DNA of 29,462 nucleotides from CAZZCN01 sp964652975 (lineage in GTDB: Bacteria; Bacillota; Clostridia; Saccharofermentanales; UBA5734). The stretch covers positions 1-29,462 of the forward strand of contig CAZZCN010000036.1 in NCBI GenBank assembly GCA_964652975.1. The letters run 5' to 3'. Made by a program: the position numbers and the translations under genes. Below are positions 13,774 through 21,414 of the stretch, piece by piece. The first letter of the stretch is position 1, and each line of letters opens with the position of its first letter. The notes below the pieces were generated by a model, which had not been told where the DNA came from, ran no database searches, and saw only the letters and a list, made by a program, of their open reading frames with translations.

Positions 13774-16700
13774 TTACCAGTTCCAGTCTTTGAATATGTT
13801 TAAAGGTTTGAATTCGTTTTGAACCTTTTTCTTTTTTATGATTTCGTTTGTTGCCGCTATCGCTATCAGAATAATCCCGACTGACAGCAGGTAGACCCAC
13901 CATGCAAGGCTTGCCCAGAAGCTCCTTGTCATGTAGATGGACAGCCCGATAAGGGTTATTACAGAAAAAGCAAACCAGCCCTTTTGACGGTAGATGTATG
14001 AAATTACCAAACCCAGCAAGGCGCTGACACCGATTATCAAGGCATTGTATAAATAACTGTACTTCATTGACTCGATTGACAGAATCAGCACTACTATTAC
14101 CGAGTACAAAAGTGCAATTCTATTGGTGATCCATTTTATATCCCGCCATAGGAATTTATATATCAAAAACACATAAATGCTTATTGGCACTATGTTTATC
14201 AACGTCTCAAACTGGTACGGAAGAACGACGAATTTTTGCGACCAGAATGCAGTGCAAAAGAAAAACGAACCAAACGTTATAATCGAATCGTTGAGAATTC
14301 TGCTGTTCTCTTTTCGGTAAAATAATAATATGTACGTTGCCAGCAAAGCGAATCCGCCGATTTCGTAATATGTCGGAAGTGAAGTCAAAATATATATCGG
14401 TGCGATTATATTTACCAGCTTGAACCAGTCGATGTCAAATAGATTTTTGTCATTTTTGAGCGCTTGCGTGTCTGATTGTTCAATGTCGTTTTTGAGCGTT
14501 TCTGTACCAAATTGCTCTTTATCATTTTTGAGTGTTTCCGTGTCAAATTGTTCCTTGTCTTTTTTGAGCATTTTCGTTAATTTCGAAATGACCAGAAAAA
14601 GTGCAAACATTACCAGTGTGCTGATAAAAATGTACATTGGTTTTTCGGCAAAATACAGGCCCGCATGCTTGAACATAAGCGGATACAACGGAAGAATGCC
14701 AAAAACTGCAATCACAGGTTTCTTGAGATAATATGGCACCGCAATGCAGTAAAGTACGATGATTGACATCACGATGCTTCTATATGTCAAAGCATTTGTT
14801 CCGCTGAAATAGTTCATTGCTATATATATGAATGCCAGATTGGACATCACCAGAAAATACGTGCTGATCGTGTTAAGGTATTTTTCTACGCGTCCGGATT
14901 TCGTTTTGCTGAATATAATGAAAAGAACAGTTGCAATAAATGGCACCGTCATCGATGACGCCAGTGTGTAAAACAGATTCAGACCAGGGATTTTTTCGTA
15001 CAAAAAAAGCATTACGGCAGACGTAGAACCAATGCCGATAAGCCATATATATATTTTCTTAATATCGAGTTGCAGACCCAAGGCATTTGCAGTTTCGTTC
15101 TTTTGTATAAGCCTTGCCAGGAAATAAAGCACGAAAATCACACTTACCAAAAAGGCAGAATCCCTAAAGCATAGCACGGAAAAATAGATCACAAAAACGA
15201 AGTGTCCGGCCAGAAATGCCCGATCAAGATTTTTGAATTGCTCGTTCTTCCTGCTGAGAAAAAGACACACAAGGCTCGCCAAGAATATTCCGCCGTATAG
15301 AACCAGCACAGTTAGGTACGGTGGGTGGATAAAATTGTTGAATACCGGGATAAAAAGCAAGGCTGCCAACGGCAATACATAACATGCGACAATGCTGCTT
15401 AACTTGTCCCTGCTGTCAATTATCACCAGAATAATCATAACAATTAAAATCAGATAGGCTGCCAGTGCTCCGAATTCGTTGTTAACAACATCATTATATA
15501 AAAGGCATTTCAGGCACCAGTAAAGGCTACCCGAGGCGAATAAGACCTCCGAGAATCTACTGTTGAATTTTATAGAAATTTTCGCGAAATCTATCAAGTA
15601 CAAAAGTAGAAACGCAGCTAATATCCCCAGTGAATAGAAAATCCCTTCATTGAAATTTTCCGGTCTGACAAGGCTGCTTAAGGCATTTATTATCGACAAG
15701 AGAATGAAAGGGATGATGGCTATTGAAATTTTTGATTTTGTCACTAGCGATATGACAACGATATTTGCCAGTAAAATAAGCATCGAAACCAGCGTCATCA
15801 CTGTAATCTCACGTTGAAACAAAAAATATCCTAGATTTGTCAGATAGGTAATTCCAATTAAAGCCAGGGCGCCGATGTTCAAAGCCTTTTTTACGCTTTG
15901 ACTGAAAAATCCCAAATACCCCAGCAGATAAATTATTGATGAACAAAAGGCCAATAGCAATATCCTGTTGTCAAACCCGGTTCCAACATTGATTCTCGAA
16001 AATCCAAACAGCATAATGAATGAAAATATATATGCGCCATATGAATTTGAATTGCTGTTGAATGTCCTGCTCAAAAGCAGTCCTGCAAGTAAAAGCGTGG
16101 TTCCGAAAGATATTATCGACGTTGAACTGAAAATTATGCTTGCCACGCCAATTATCGATGTGTTCAAAATCGCAAAAAGCGAAAGGTTTGCAAAAACCAA
16201 TTTCGCGAAATCGGACTTGGCGGTGATTTTCTTTTTTATTATTCCTACAAAAACCAATACCATTGCGCTATAGATTGTCAAGGCAAGCATGAACAAATCG
16301 TTGCCAGCGAGGAACTGCCGTAGCAAAAATCCTGTTAGCAATGTGACTGATGCCAATGTTATCCATGCAAAGAAATTGAAAAGAAATTTCTTCGTTGCGT
16401 ACGCCGCCGTCAAAAGAACCGGTGCAAAAACAATTGCCCACAGCAGCTTTTCCCCTCCACCGTGTAATGAGACATAGTCCCCTAAAAGCCTGAAATATCC
16501 TGCGGTGAATACTGTAATAGGAAGAAAAATGCTACCCAGACAATAAAATGCAATCGATGTTTTGTGCAGTTTCAACTTTCTCTCCGCAAACACATATGCC
16601 ATGAAAAATACAAACGACGTGGCCAGAACAATTGTTGTACGCACAATGTTGTCCAGATAGTTCCATGTCGTTGTCGCAAAAATCAATCCGGCGACCAAAA

Positions 16701-17325
16701 TAAAAGCCACACCCAGAATCAAAAGAATATTGGCTCCGTTTATCTTCTTCTCTTCATGGCTTCTAAGAATGCCAGTGTCGGCGCCATTTATGTCTTTTTC
16801 TTCAAAACTTGTAACTATGTTAGAGTCGTTTATCTTCTTCTCTTCATTGTTTCTAGCAGGTTGTGATTCAGGTCCTGATCCATTTGTGGATTGAGATTGC
16901 GGAGTTTCGCTGCCGTCTAAAACCCGTGAATATTGAGTGTCCGCGGTTCGTTGAGCGGTTTCGGATTGAGAGACTCGTTGCTGTATGGTCTGTTCTTGGG
17001 TCTGTTGCTGAGCGGTTTGTTGTGTGGTTTGGTGTTGTGTGGTCTGTTGTTGAAAAGCGTCCTGTCTGCCATATTTTCTTTCATCAGCACCTTTTGTATA
17101 TGTTTTTGACGCATCTTCATTGGCAGCATGAATTCTAATGTTCGATTCAAAAATTTCCAGAAGCCTGTTGCCTTCTTCTAGTGGTATTTTTCCTTCTTTA
17201 TATTTATCTTGAAGGTATTTCTCAGCCTTTCCGATTTTCTTTCTATTGTTATGAATAACAGACGCCAGAGCAACGGATAAACTAAATATGATTAGTATTC
17301 CATAAAAATAACCCATTATGTTCAC
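13774..17325 (-). CDS. Very large polytopic membrane protein (1183 residues), possibly DUF2157/SCO7613-like
   Basis: Residues 5-24 form a first hydrophobic helix. Residues 30-62 are a charged SHOCT-like helical segment (KYKEGKIPLEEGNRLLEIF). Residues 89-130 are a Gln/Thr-rich low-complexity stretch, and 160-198 contain three copies of an EEKKIN/EEKDIN motif. From 199 there are roughly 30 closely packed hydrophobic helices. A cytoplasmic-looking loop at about 911-958 carries four 12-residue repeats (LKNDKEQFDTET type). The first core helices (ILLILGVAFILVAGLIFATT) and the ending (FWASLAWWVYLLSVG) resemble DUF2157/SCO7613-type membrane proteins; no function is established. The GTG at 17325 is 4 bases from AAGGAGG, while an ATG three codons later is 13 bases away, so the start is ambiguous. 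Convergent with the Xre-S24 gene; nothing supported in the 109-base gap. Confidence 0.8.
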   Translation of the reverse strand: MNIMGYFYGILIIFSLSVALASVIHNNRKKIGKAEKYLQDKYKEGKIPLEEGNRLLEIFESNIRIHAANEDASKTYTKGADERKYGRQDAFQQQTTQHQTTQQTAQQQTQEQTIQQRVSQSETAQRTADTQYSRVLDGSETPQSQSTNGSGPESQPARNNEEKKINDSNIVTSFEEKDINGADTGILRSHEEKKINGANILLILGVAFILVAGLIFATTTWNYLDNIVRTTIVLATSFVFFMAYVFAERKLKLHKTSIAFYCLGSIFLPITVFTAGYFRLLGDYVSLHGGGEKLLWAIVFAPVLLTAAYATKKFLFNFFAWITLASVTLLTGFLLRQFLAGNDLFMLALTIYSAMVLVFVGIIKKKITAKSDFAKLVFANLSLFAILNTSIIGVASIIFSSTSIISFGTTLLLAGLLLSRTFNSNSNSYGAYIFSFIMLFGFSRINVGTGFDNRILLLAFCSSIIYLLGYLGFFSQSVKKALNIGALALIGITYLTNLGYFLFQREITVMTLVSMLILLANIVVISLVTKSKISIAIIPFILLSIINALSSLVRPENFNEGIFYSLGILAAFLLLYLIDFAKISIKFNSRFSEVLFASGSLYWCLKCLLYNDVVNNEFGALAAYLILIVMIILVIIDSRDKLSSIVACYVLPLAALLFIPVFNNFIHPPYLTVLVLYGGIFLASLVCLFLSRKNEQFKNLDRAFLAGHFVFVIYFSVLCFRDSAFLVSVIFVLYFLARLIQKNETANALGLQLDIKKIYIWLIGIGSTSAVMLFLYEKIPGLNLFYTLASSMTVPFIATVLFIIFSKTKSGRVEKYLNTISTYFLVMSNLAFIYIAMNYFSGTNALTYRSIVMSIIVLYCIAVPYYLKKPVIAVFGILPLYPLMFKHAGLYFAEKPMYIFISTLVMFALFLVISKLTKMLKKDKEQFDTETLKNDKEQFGTETLKNDIEQSDTQALKNDKNLFDIDWFKLVNIIAPIYILTSLPTYYEIGGFALLATYILLFYRKENSRILNDSIITFGSFFFCTAFWSQKFVVLPYQFETLINIVPISIYVFLIYKFLWRDIKWITNRIALLYSVIVVLILSIESMKYSYLYNALIIGVSALLGLVISYIYRQKGWFAFSVITLIGLSIYMTRSFWASLAWWVYLLSVGIILIAIAATNEIIKKKKVQNEFKPLNIFKDWNW
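14450..14593 (-). repeat. Four tandem 36-bp (12-residue) repeats inside the 1183-residue membrane protein
   Basis: Copies begin at 14450, 14486, 14522 and 14558, each starting TC-n-TTTTTGAG on the plus strand. They encode LKKDKEQFDTET, LKNDKEQFGTET, LKNDIEQSDTQA and LKNDKNLFDIDW. The exact multiple of three keeps the frame; divergence is mainly in the outer copies. Confidence 0.92.
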
Positions 17326-17795
17326 CGAGCCTCCTTGCTTTGACGAATTTACACAATTAGTGTGTCTGCAAAATCTATTATAACCAATAATATCTTTCGA
17401 AAATAATGATAATATTGGCCAAAAAGTATTCTTTTTGAATAATTTAGTTTGTATGTGTATTTTACATTTTTATCGGATTAATTACAATTGTTTTTTATTT
17501 TGTGTTTTTGCAAGTTTTTGCAAGCACTTCCAAAATTGTTATTTATCTTTAGCAACAAACATTTTTTATTAATGTTTATCTAATTTTCGCAAAATTATCC
17601 GATTATTCACAACTACGTAACATTTGGGATTGCCGTTTGGATTATACTGTAGTAAAATCTTAGAAGTTGATGAGATATATTTGAAATGAGTTCTATAAAT
17701 CATTTCGAGTTTTTATCAGACAATATAAGGTTATCAGTGACAAGAAAAGTAATAGCAGCAATAATAATTAAGAAATAAATTGGAGGAAAACGATT
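17326..17795. other. Intergenic region between divergent membrane-protein and DUF1858 genes
   Basis: No gene supported. On the minus strand TATAAT (plus 17377-17382) about 50 bases upstream of the large membrane protein is a possible -10, with no good -35. TTTTTGCAAG is directly repeated at 17505-17524. The plus-strand promoter at 17630-17658 is listed separately. Confidence 0.4.
17630..17658 (+). promoter_or_regulatory. Candidate promoter of the DUF1858 gene
   Basis: TTGCCG (17630-17635), 17-base spacer, TAAAAT (17653-17658). It leaves an untranslated leader of about 130 bases before the ATG at 17796. Confidence 0.5.
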
Positions 17796-18020
17796 ATGAC
17801 AAAAATAACAAAAGATATGATTATCTCCGAGGTCCTTGAGATAGACAGAGGAACAGTGCCCATTCTTTTCAAGCACGGACTGCATTGCCTTGGTTGTGCG
17901 ATGGCATCAGGAGAATCGCTTGAAGAAGCTTGCGAAGTTCATGGCATAGACAGTGATGCTCTGCTCAGTGATTTGAACGAGTACTTGGAACTTAAGGGAT
18001 TACCTCAGGCTAACGTATAA
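17796..18020 (+). CDS. DUF1858 protein (hybrid-cluster-protein-associated redox disulfide type)
   Basis: A 74-residue protein matching DUF1858 along its whole length: N-terminal ITKDMIISEVLEI, then VPILFKHGLHCLGC with a CxxC pair at C31/C34, then SGESLEEACEVHGID. The CxxC next to a helix start suggests a redox-active disulfide or metal site. Related proteins are often encoded by or fused to hybrid cluster protein/hydroxylamine reductase genes, but none lies in this window. The ribosome site TTGGAGG is well placed before the ATG. It appears monocistronic, followed by a weak hairpin and then the tRNA gene. Confidence 0.88.
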   Translation: MTKITKDMIISEVLEIDRGTVPILFKHGLHCLGCAMASGESLEEACEVHGIDSDALLSDLNEYLELKGLPQANV

Positions 18021-18052
18021 TTCCGGAATAGTGCAATCACAAGTTAATTGGA

Positions 18053-18082
18053 GGGTTGTCACAACATGGCAACCCTTATCAT
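18053..18082 (+). terminator. Weak terminator-like hairpin after the DUF1858 gene
   Basis: GGGTTGT (18053-18059) pairs with GCAACCC (18069-18075), six Watson-Crick pairs plus one wobble, with an 8-9 base loop. The following TTATCATTT is a poor U-tract, so termination would be partial. Confidence 0.45.
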
Positions 18083-18123
18083 TTGGGACTCAAGTCACGT
18101 GTGATACAATTGGACATTATCAT

Positions 18124-18180
18124 AAACGGTTCATAATTTGATTCATAATTTAATGGGAAATAATCACAAACGGTTCATAA
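18124..18180. repeat. 13-bp direct repeat upstream of tRNA-Thr
   Basis: AAACGGTTCATAA occurs at 18124-18136 and 18168-18180, 44 bases apart (about four helical turns). A partial GATTCATAATTTA lies between. It is upstream of the tRNA promoter; its role is unknown. Confidence 0.75.
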
Positions 18181-18206
18181 ATTATTGATAATTGCAAAAT
18201 TCCTTA

Positions 18207-18235
18207 TTGACAAGAACCCTTTTTGCGATTAAAAT
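18207..18235 (+). promoter_or_regulatory. Promoter of the tRNA-Thr gene
   Basis: TTGACA (18207-18212), 17-base spacer, TAAAAT (18230-18235). The first tRNA base is 17 bases beyond the -10. Confidence 0.85.
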
Positions 18236-18251
18236 CAAACGTGCGTTAAAC

Positions 18252-18328
18252 GCTGGTGTAGCTCAGCTTGGTAGAGCAGCTGATTTGTAATCAGCAGGTC
18301 GGGGGTTCGAGTCCGTCCACCAGCTCCA
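18252..18328 (+). tRNA. tRNA-Thr (anticodon TGT)
   Basis: A 77-base gene with encoded CCA. The acceptor stem GCTGGTG/CACCAGC is perfect. The D arm GCTC/GAGC encloses AGCTTGGTA. The anticodon stem GCTGA/TCAGC encloses loop TTTGTAA with anticodon TGT, reading ACA (and possibly other ACN) threonine codons. The variable loop is AGGTC. The T arm is GGGGG-TTCGAGT-CCGTC, in which the middle pair is G-G rather than G-C and the next is G-T, so the T stem is weaker than usual. It is a single-gene transcript flanked by its own promoter and a strong terminator. Confidence 0.96.
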
Positions 18329-18338
18329 ATCGTTAAGA

Positions 18339-18370
18339 CCTCGTAACTGTATGGTTACGGGGTTTTTTTT
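18339..18370 (+). terminator. Intrinsic terminator of tRNA-Thr
   Basis: CCTCGTAAC (18339-18347) pairs with GTTACGGGG (18354-18362; one T-G wobble), six-base loop, followed by eight T at 18363-18370. Confidence 0.93.
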
Positions 18371-18449
18371 GTTCGAAAATGCTTGCCTGAATTGGATTGT
18401 TTTGGAGCGAGTTCTCCTGTTTTGTCCCGGATTTTGTCCCGTTTATGTT

Positions 18450-19019
18450 TTAAGGATTCATTGTCGCGAACTTCGCTCTGCCGATACTGTAGGCGTTGTT
18501 ACCGTTGGAATCTATAAGCACTACAACAGGCATGTTTTCGACATACAGTTTACGTACAGCTTCGGTTCCAAGCTCGTCAAATGCAACAATTTCTGCTGAT
18601 TTGACACACTGGGCAATCAAAGCTCCTGCTCCTCCGGTCGCGCCGAAATAAACTGCTTTGTTCTTCTTTATTGACTCGATGACTTCGCTGCTTCTCTCGC
18701 CCTTGCCAATCATCCCCAAAAGCCCGTTGTCTAAGAGCAAAGGGGCATATCGGTCCATCCTGCCGCTTGTTGTCGGTCCGGCAGAACCGATTATCTCTCC
18801 CGGCTTTGCAGGACAGGGGCCTGCATAATAAATGGTCGCACCTTTAAGCTCAAATCCCGGAAATTCTCCATTATTGAGTTTCCCAACAATCTTCTTGTGT
18901 GCCGCGTCTCTTGCCGTGTAGATAAATCCGGTAAGATATACCGCATCACCGGCGTTAAGAGTCTTTATATCCTCCGGATTAAGTGGAAGCGATATATTTT
19001 TGCGGTTTATATTCTCCAT
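18450..19019 (-). CDS. fumB: Class I fumarate hydratase, beta subunit
   Basis: A 189-residue C-terminal-type subunit of the [4Fe-4S] hydro-lyase family. The start is ATG 19019 (MENINRK) with GAGAGG about 10 bases upstream. The frame remains open to 19067, inside the alpha gene, but that would overlap it out of frame. Family landmarks include LNAGDAVYLTGFIYTARDAAH (about 22-42), the IYYAGPCPA and AGPTTSGRMD segments that form the substrate region, GKG and the FGATGGAGAL loop. With the alpha subunit it catalyses fumarate/L-malate interconversion in the cytoplasm. L(+)-tartrate dehydratase shares this architecture and cannot be fully excluded. Only 16 bases separate it from the alpha gene stop, so the two subunits are co-translated. 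Confidence 0.88.
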   Translation of the reverse strand: MENINRKNISLPLNPEDIKTLNAGDAVYLTGFIYTARDAAHKKIVGKLNNGEFPGFELKGATIYYAGPCPAKPGEIIGSAGPTTSGRMDRYAPLLLDNGLLGMIGKGERSSEVIESIKKNKAVYFGATGGAGALIAQCVKSAEIVAFDELGTEAVRKLYVENMPVVVLIDSNGNNAYSIGRAKFATMNP

Positions 19020-19035
19020 ATGTAAATACCTCTCT

Positions 19036-19878
19036 CTAAAGCGCTCCTGATGCATGTCGTGTGGCATGACAGCTCATGTTCACTACTACAGGCAGTCCGG
19101 CTATGTGTGTGGGAAAAACTTCGATATTAATCGCAAGCGCCGTTGTAAGGCCTCCCAGGCCTCCGGGACCGATACCCAGCTGGTTGATTTTATCAAGCAT
19201 TTCGGCTTCAAGATCTGCTATGTGTTTTAGCGGGTTGTGCTGGCCGATCTCGCGAAGGAGCGACTTTTTCGCTATCAATGCTGTCTTCTCTATCGTGCCG
19301 CCTATCCCCACGCCTACTATTATCGGGGGACATGGATTGGAGCCGGCCTTGGTAACTGTCTCAAGGATAAAGCTTTTGACTCCTTCAATCCCATCGGAGG
19401 GATTGAGCATCCTCATCGCACTCATGTTTTCGCTTCCAAAGCCTTTGGGTGCAACAGTTATTTTAAATGCGTCACCGGAGACTATCTCGTAATGTATTAT
19501 CGGAGGGGTGTTGTCCTTGGTATTGACTCTGAGTAAAGGATCGTTTATAACAGAAGCCCTAAGGAATCCTTTGGTGTAGCCGTCGGACACGCCTTTGGTA
19601 ATTGCTTCGCCAAGATTACCGTCAAAAACATGAACTTCCTGTCCTATCTCGACAAAAATAACAGCCATACCTGTGTCCTGGCATATTGGAAGCTCTTTGC
19701 ATGCTGCTATTGAAATATTTTCGAGTAAATCTTCAAGTATGGTCCTGCCCTGTTCGGATTTCTCTGTGCGCAAGGATTGCTCCAGAGCGTCTTTGATATC
19801 ATCAGTGATGAAAATATTGGCATGAATACAAAGTATCGATACAAGCCGGGTTATGTCATCGCATGATATTTGTCGCAT
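19036..19878 (-). CDS. fumA: Class I fumarate hydratase, alpha subunit ([4Fe-4S])
   Basis: A 280-residue N-terminal-type subunit carrying the iron-sulfur cluster. The three cluster cysteines are visible: C66 in LPICQDTGM, C183 in GSNPCPPI and C270 in NMSCHATRH. Other landmarks are GFGSENMSAM and GVGIGGTIEKTA. The protein ends HATRHASGAL, as usual for the split form. The cluster is oxygen-labile, consistent with an anaerobe. The ATG has TGGAGAGAAG upstream. It precedes the beta gene with a 16-base gap. The alternative is tartrate dehydratase TtdA. Upstream lies a tandem pair of 19/20-base repeats that may influence regulation. Confidence 0.9.
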   Translation of the reverse strand: MRQISCDDITRLVSILCIHANIFITDDIKDALEQSLRTEKSEQGRTILEDLLENISIAACKELPICQDTGMAVIFVEIGQEVHVFDGNLGEAITKGVSDGYTKGFLRASVINDPLLRVNTKDNTPPIIHYEIVSGDAFKITVAPKGFGSENMSAMRMLNPSDGIEGVKSFILETVTKAGSNPCPPIIVGVGIGGTIEKTALIAKKSLLREIGQHNPLKHIADLEAEMLDKINQLGIGPGGLGGLTTALAINIEVFPTHIAGLPVVVNMSCHATRHASGAL

Positions 19879-19897
19879 TTTCTTCTCTCCATTTCGT

Positions 19898-19936
19898 ATT
19901 TTCGTGATTTTAAGGCGATTTTGTAATTTTAAGGCG
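19898..19936. repeat. Tandem 20/19-bp repeat upstream of the fumarase genes
   Basis: Two adjacent copies of ATTTT-(c)GTxATTTTAAGGCG (19898-19917 and 19918-19936) lie about 20 bases upstream of the fumarase alpha ATG, in its 5' leader or promoter. Nothing else besides the HU promoter is evident in this roughly 330-base gap. Confidence 0.75.
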
Positions 19937-20103
19937 TCTTTGCTTAATGCTATACATACTGGATTTGATTAATAACGACTGCAAAACCTTATTGCTTATG
20001 ATAACATTTTTCTAATCATATTGAAATATCGTACAAAAATTTTATCAGAATTTCTACATATCGACAAATTTCACTGATTTTCAAACTTTTTTTCAATAAT
20101 TAG

Positions 20104-20133
20104 TTGACATATCACCCTTCAAAGCGTGATAAT
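20104..20133 (+). promoter_or_regulatory. Promoter of the HU gene
   Basis: TTGACA (20104-20109), 18-base spacer, GATAAT (20128-20133), giving a leader of about 70 bases. Confidence 0.8.
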
Positions 20134-20207
20134 ATCTACATTATACATTTTACCTCGGATATGAGTTTTGTAAATTATTTATTTAAAATTTTGAAGGAGG
20201 CACAATC

Positions 20208-20483
20208 ATGAACAAAAACGAGTTAGTAGACGCAATCGCAAAAGAGACAGAAATGAGCAAGAAAAATTCAGAGGCAGCATTGAACGCAACTATCAAATCA
20301 ATCTCCGCAGCTCTCAGCAAGGGAGACAAAGTTGTATTAGTTGGTTTCGGAACATTTGAAGTTCGTAAAAGAGCTGCAAGAAAAGGACGCAATCCTGCAA
20401 CCGGAGCAGCAATCAAAATTTCAGCTTCCAAATCACCTGCTTTCAAGCCAGGTAAAGGACTGAAGGATTTAGTTAACAAATAA
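20208..20483 (+). CDS. hup: DNA-binding protein HU
   Basis: A 91-residue histone-like protein matching the HU family in full. MNKNELVDAIAKETEMSKK is the helical start, VVLVGFGTFEVRKRAAR leads into the DNA-binding beta arm, with GRNPATGAAIKISASKSPAF at its tip including the conserved RNPxTG, and KPGKGLKDLVN closes it. The dimer bends and compacts DNA in the nucleoid. The ribosome site GAAGGAGGCACAATC is very strong. It has its own promoter and a large-stem terminator, so it is monocistronic and probably highly expressed. HU rather than IHF is indicated by taxonomy and length. Confidence 0.97.
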   Translation: MNKNELVDAIAKETEMSKKNSEAALNATIKSISAALSKGDKVVLVGFGTFEVRKRAARKGRNPATGAAIKISASKSPAFKPGKGLKDLVNK

Positions 20484-20512
20484 TCACAGTTACGCAAGAC
20501 ACGTATATTATT

Positions 20513-20570
20513 GAGGCGCTATTACAATACTGATTAATTTTAGTTTTGTAGAGCGCCTCCTTATTATTTA
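20513..20570 (+). terminator. Terminator of the HU gene
   Basis: GAGGCGCT (20513-20520) pairs perfectly with AGCGCCTC (20552-20559). The 31-base loop adds TACAA/TTGTA pairing. TTATTATTT follows. Confidence 0.82.
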
Positions 20571-20595
20571 CTGTGATTATTCAAATTTTTGACTT

Positions 20596-20621
20596 GGAAT
20601 TTGTAGGGGATTACAAATTCC
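20596..20621. repeat. Perfect 10-bp inverted repeat between HU and the Spo0A-like gene
   Basis: GGAATTTGTA (20596-20605), loop GGGGAT, TACAAATTCC (20612-20621). No T-run follows on either strand, so it is not a classical terminator, although it sits between two convergent genes. Confidence 0.8.
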
Positions 20622-20698
20622 GTGGCATCAAATCGCTATGAATATTAATTAATTTATTTTTTCATCTATGAAATTGTCAATTCTCTCCTACATAAATA

Positions 20699-21397
20699 TT
20701 ATAATATCGGACTGGTTGTTGAATGTAGAGTATTTGGCTTGTTATCACTTGTAGATAAAGGGTTCTGCTTGTATTCTCCAGTAGATAATTCACTATATTG
20801 ATTATCTCTTCCAGCTGATTGGGCAGACTTTGCATCCCTTACCGACATATCGTATGACAGCCTGCTGGCATAATCCAGTAATGAGCAAACAAAGGATTTC
20901 GGGCTGGGTATGGCTCCTGTCAATCCTGATCGCTTGATGGCGTATCTTATATCTCGCTCTACCTGATATGAAGTGCAGTTATATAACTCGCAAAGTTCTG
21001 GATATATAGTCTTCGATAGCGGGCTTATCAGCGAATCATCCTCTATTAGCCTATACAGCATATACTTGACATAACGATACCCTTTGAGTCGCCCCGGCAG
21101 GTTGCTCATTTCGAGAACGGTGTCTATCGACGATGTGAAATACGGGCGCATCCTCTCGTAATCGTCCTTGGTCTTTGCGAGCAGTCGCTTGGTCACTGAG
21201 TCGATGTTCTTGGTAAGAAACGGCACGCCTCGTCTGCCGTCCAGCAGGTAATGCTCATTACCCATTGAGTCCGAAAACGATAGATGCCCGTTGCGTTTCA
21301 TAATAGACGACACCTTTTCGACAAGTTCCCGGTCCGAGGATGTAAAGTGAAATGCAACATCCTGAGCCGCATAGTAGTGATCTCTCCATTTTTCCAA
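20699..21397 (-). CDS. Stand-alone Spo0A C-terminal effector-domain protein
   Basis: A DNA-binding protein related to the Spo0A output domain but with no phospho-receiver domain. Residue numbers are from the upstream ATG at 21424. The effector domain (about 100-185) contains LKGYRYVKYMLYRLIED, then PLSKTIYPELCELYNCTSYQ and VERDIRYAIKRSG, matching Spo0A's YLREAI, KVLYPDIAKKFNTT and SRVERAIRHAIE helices including the recognition helix. The N-terminal 95 residues are a different small domain. I prefer the TTG at 21397 (232 residues), because TTGGAGGA lies 8 bases upstream of it. The ATG at 21424 has no ribosome site and lies inside a 35/36-bp tandem array. Likely role: regulation of sporulation or stationary-phase genes without phosphorylation control. 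Convergent with hup. Confidence 0.85.
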   Translation of the reverse strand: MEKWRDHYYAAQDVAFHFTSSDRELVEKVSSIMKRNGHLSFSDSMGNEHYLLDGRRGVPFLTKNIDSVTKRLLAKTKDDYERMRPYFTSSIDTVLEMSNLPGRLKGYRYVKYMLYRLIEDDSLISPLSKTIYPELCELYNCTSYQVERDIRYAIKRSGLTGAIPSPKSFVCSLLDYASRLSYDMSVRDAKSAQSAGRDNQYSELSTGEYKQNPLSTSDNKPNTLHSTTSPIL

Positions 21398-21414
21398 TTG
21401 ATAGTCCTCCAATT

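Noticed and set aside
16863..17150. Frames on both strands over the Gln/Thr-rich part of the large membrane protein
   Set aside because: They are alternative frames of a low-complexity repeat; the 1183-residue frame explains the region.
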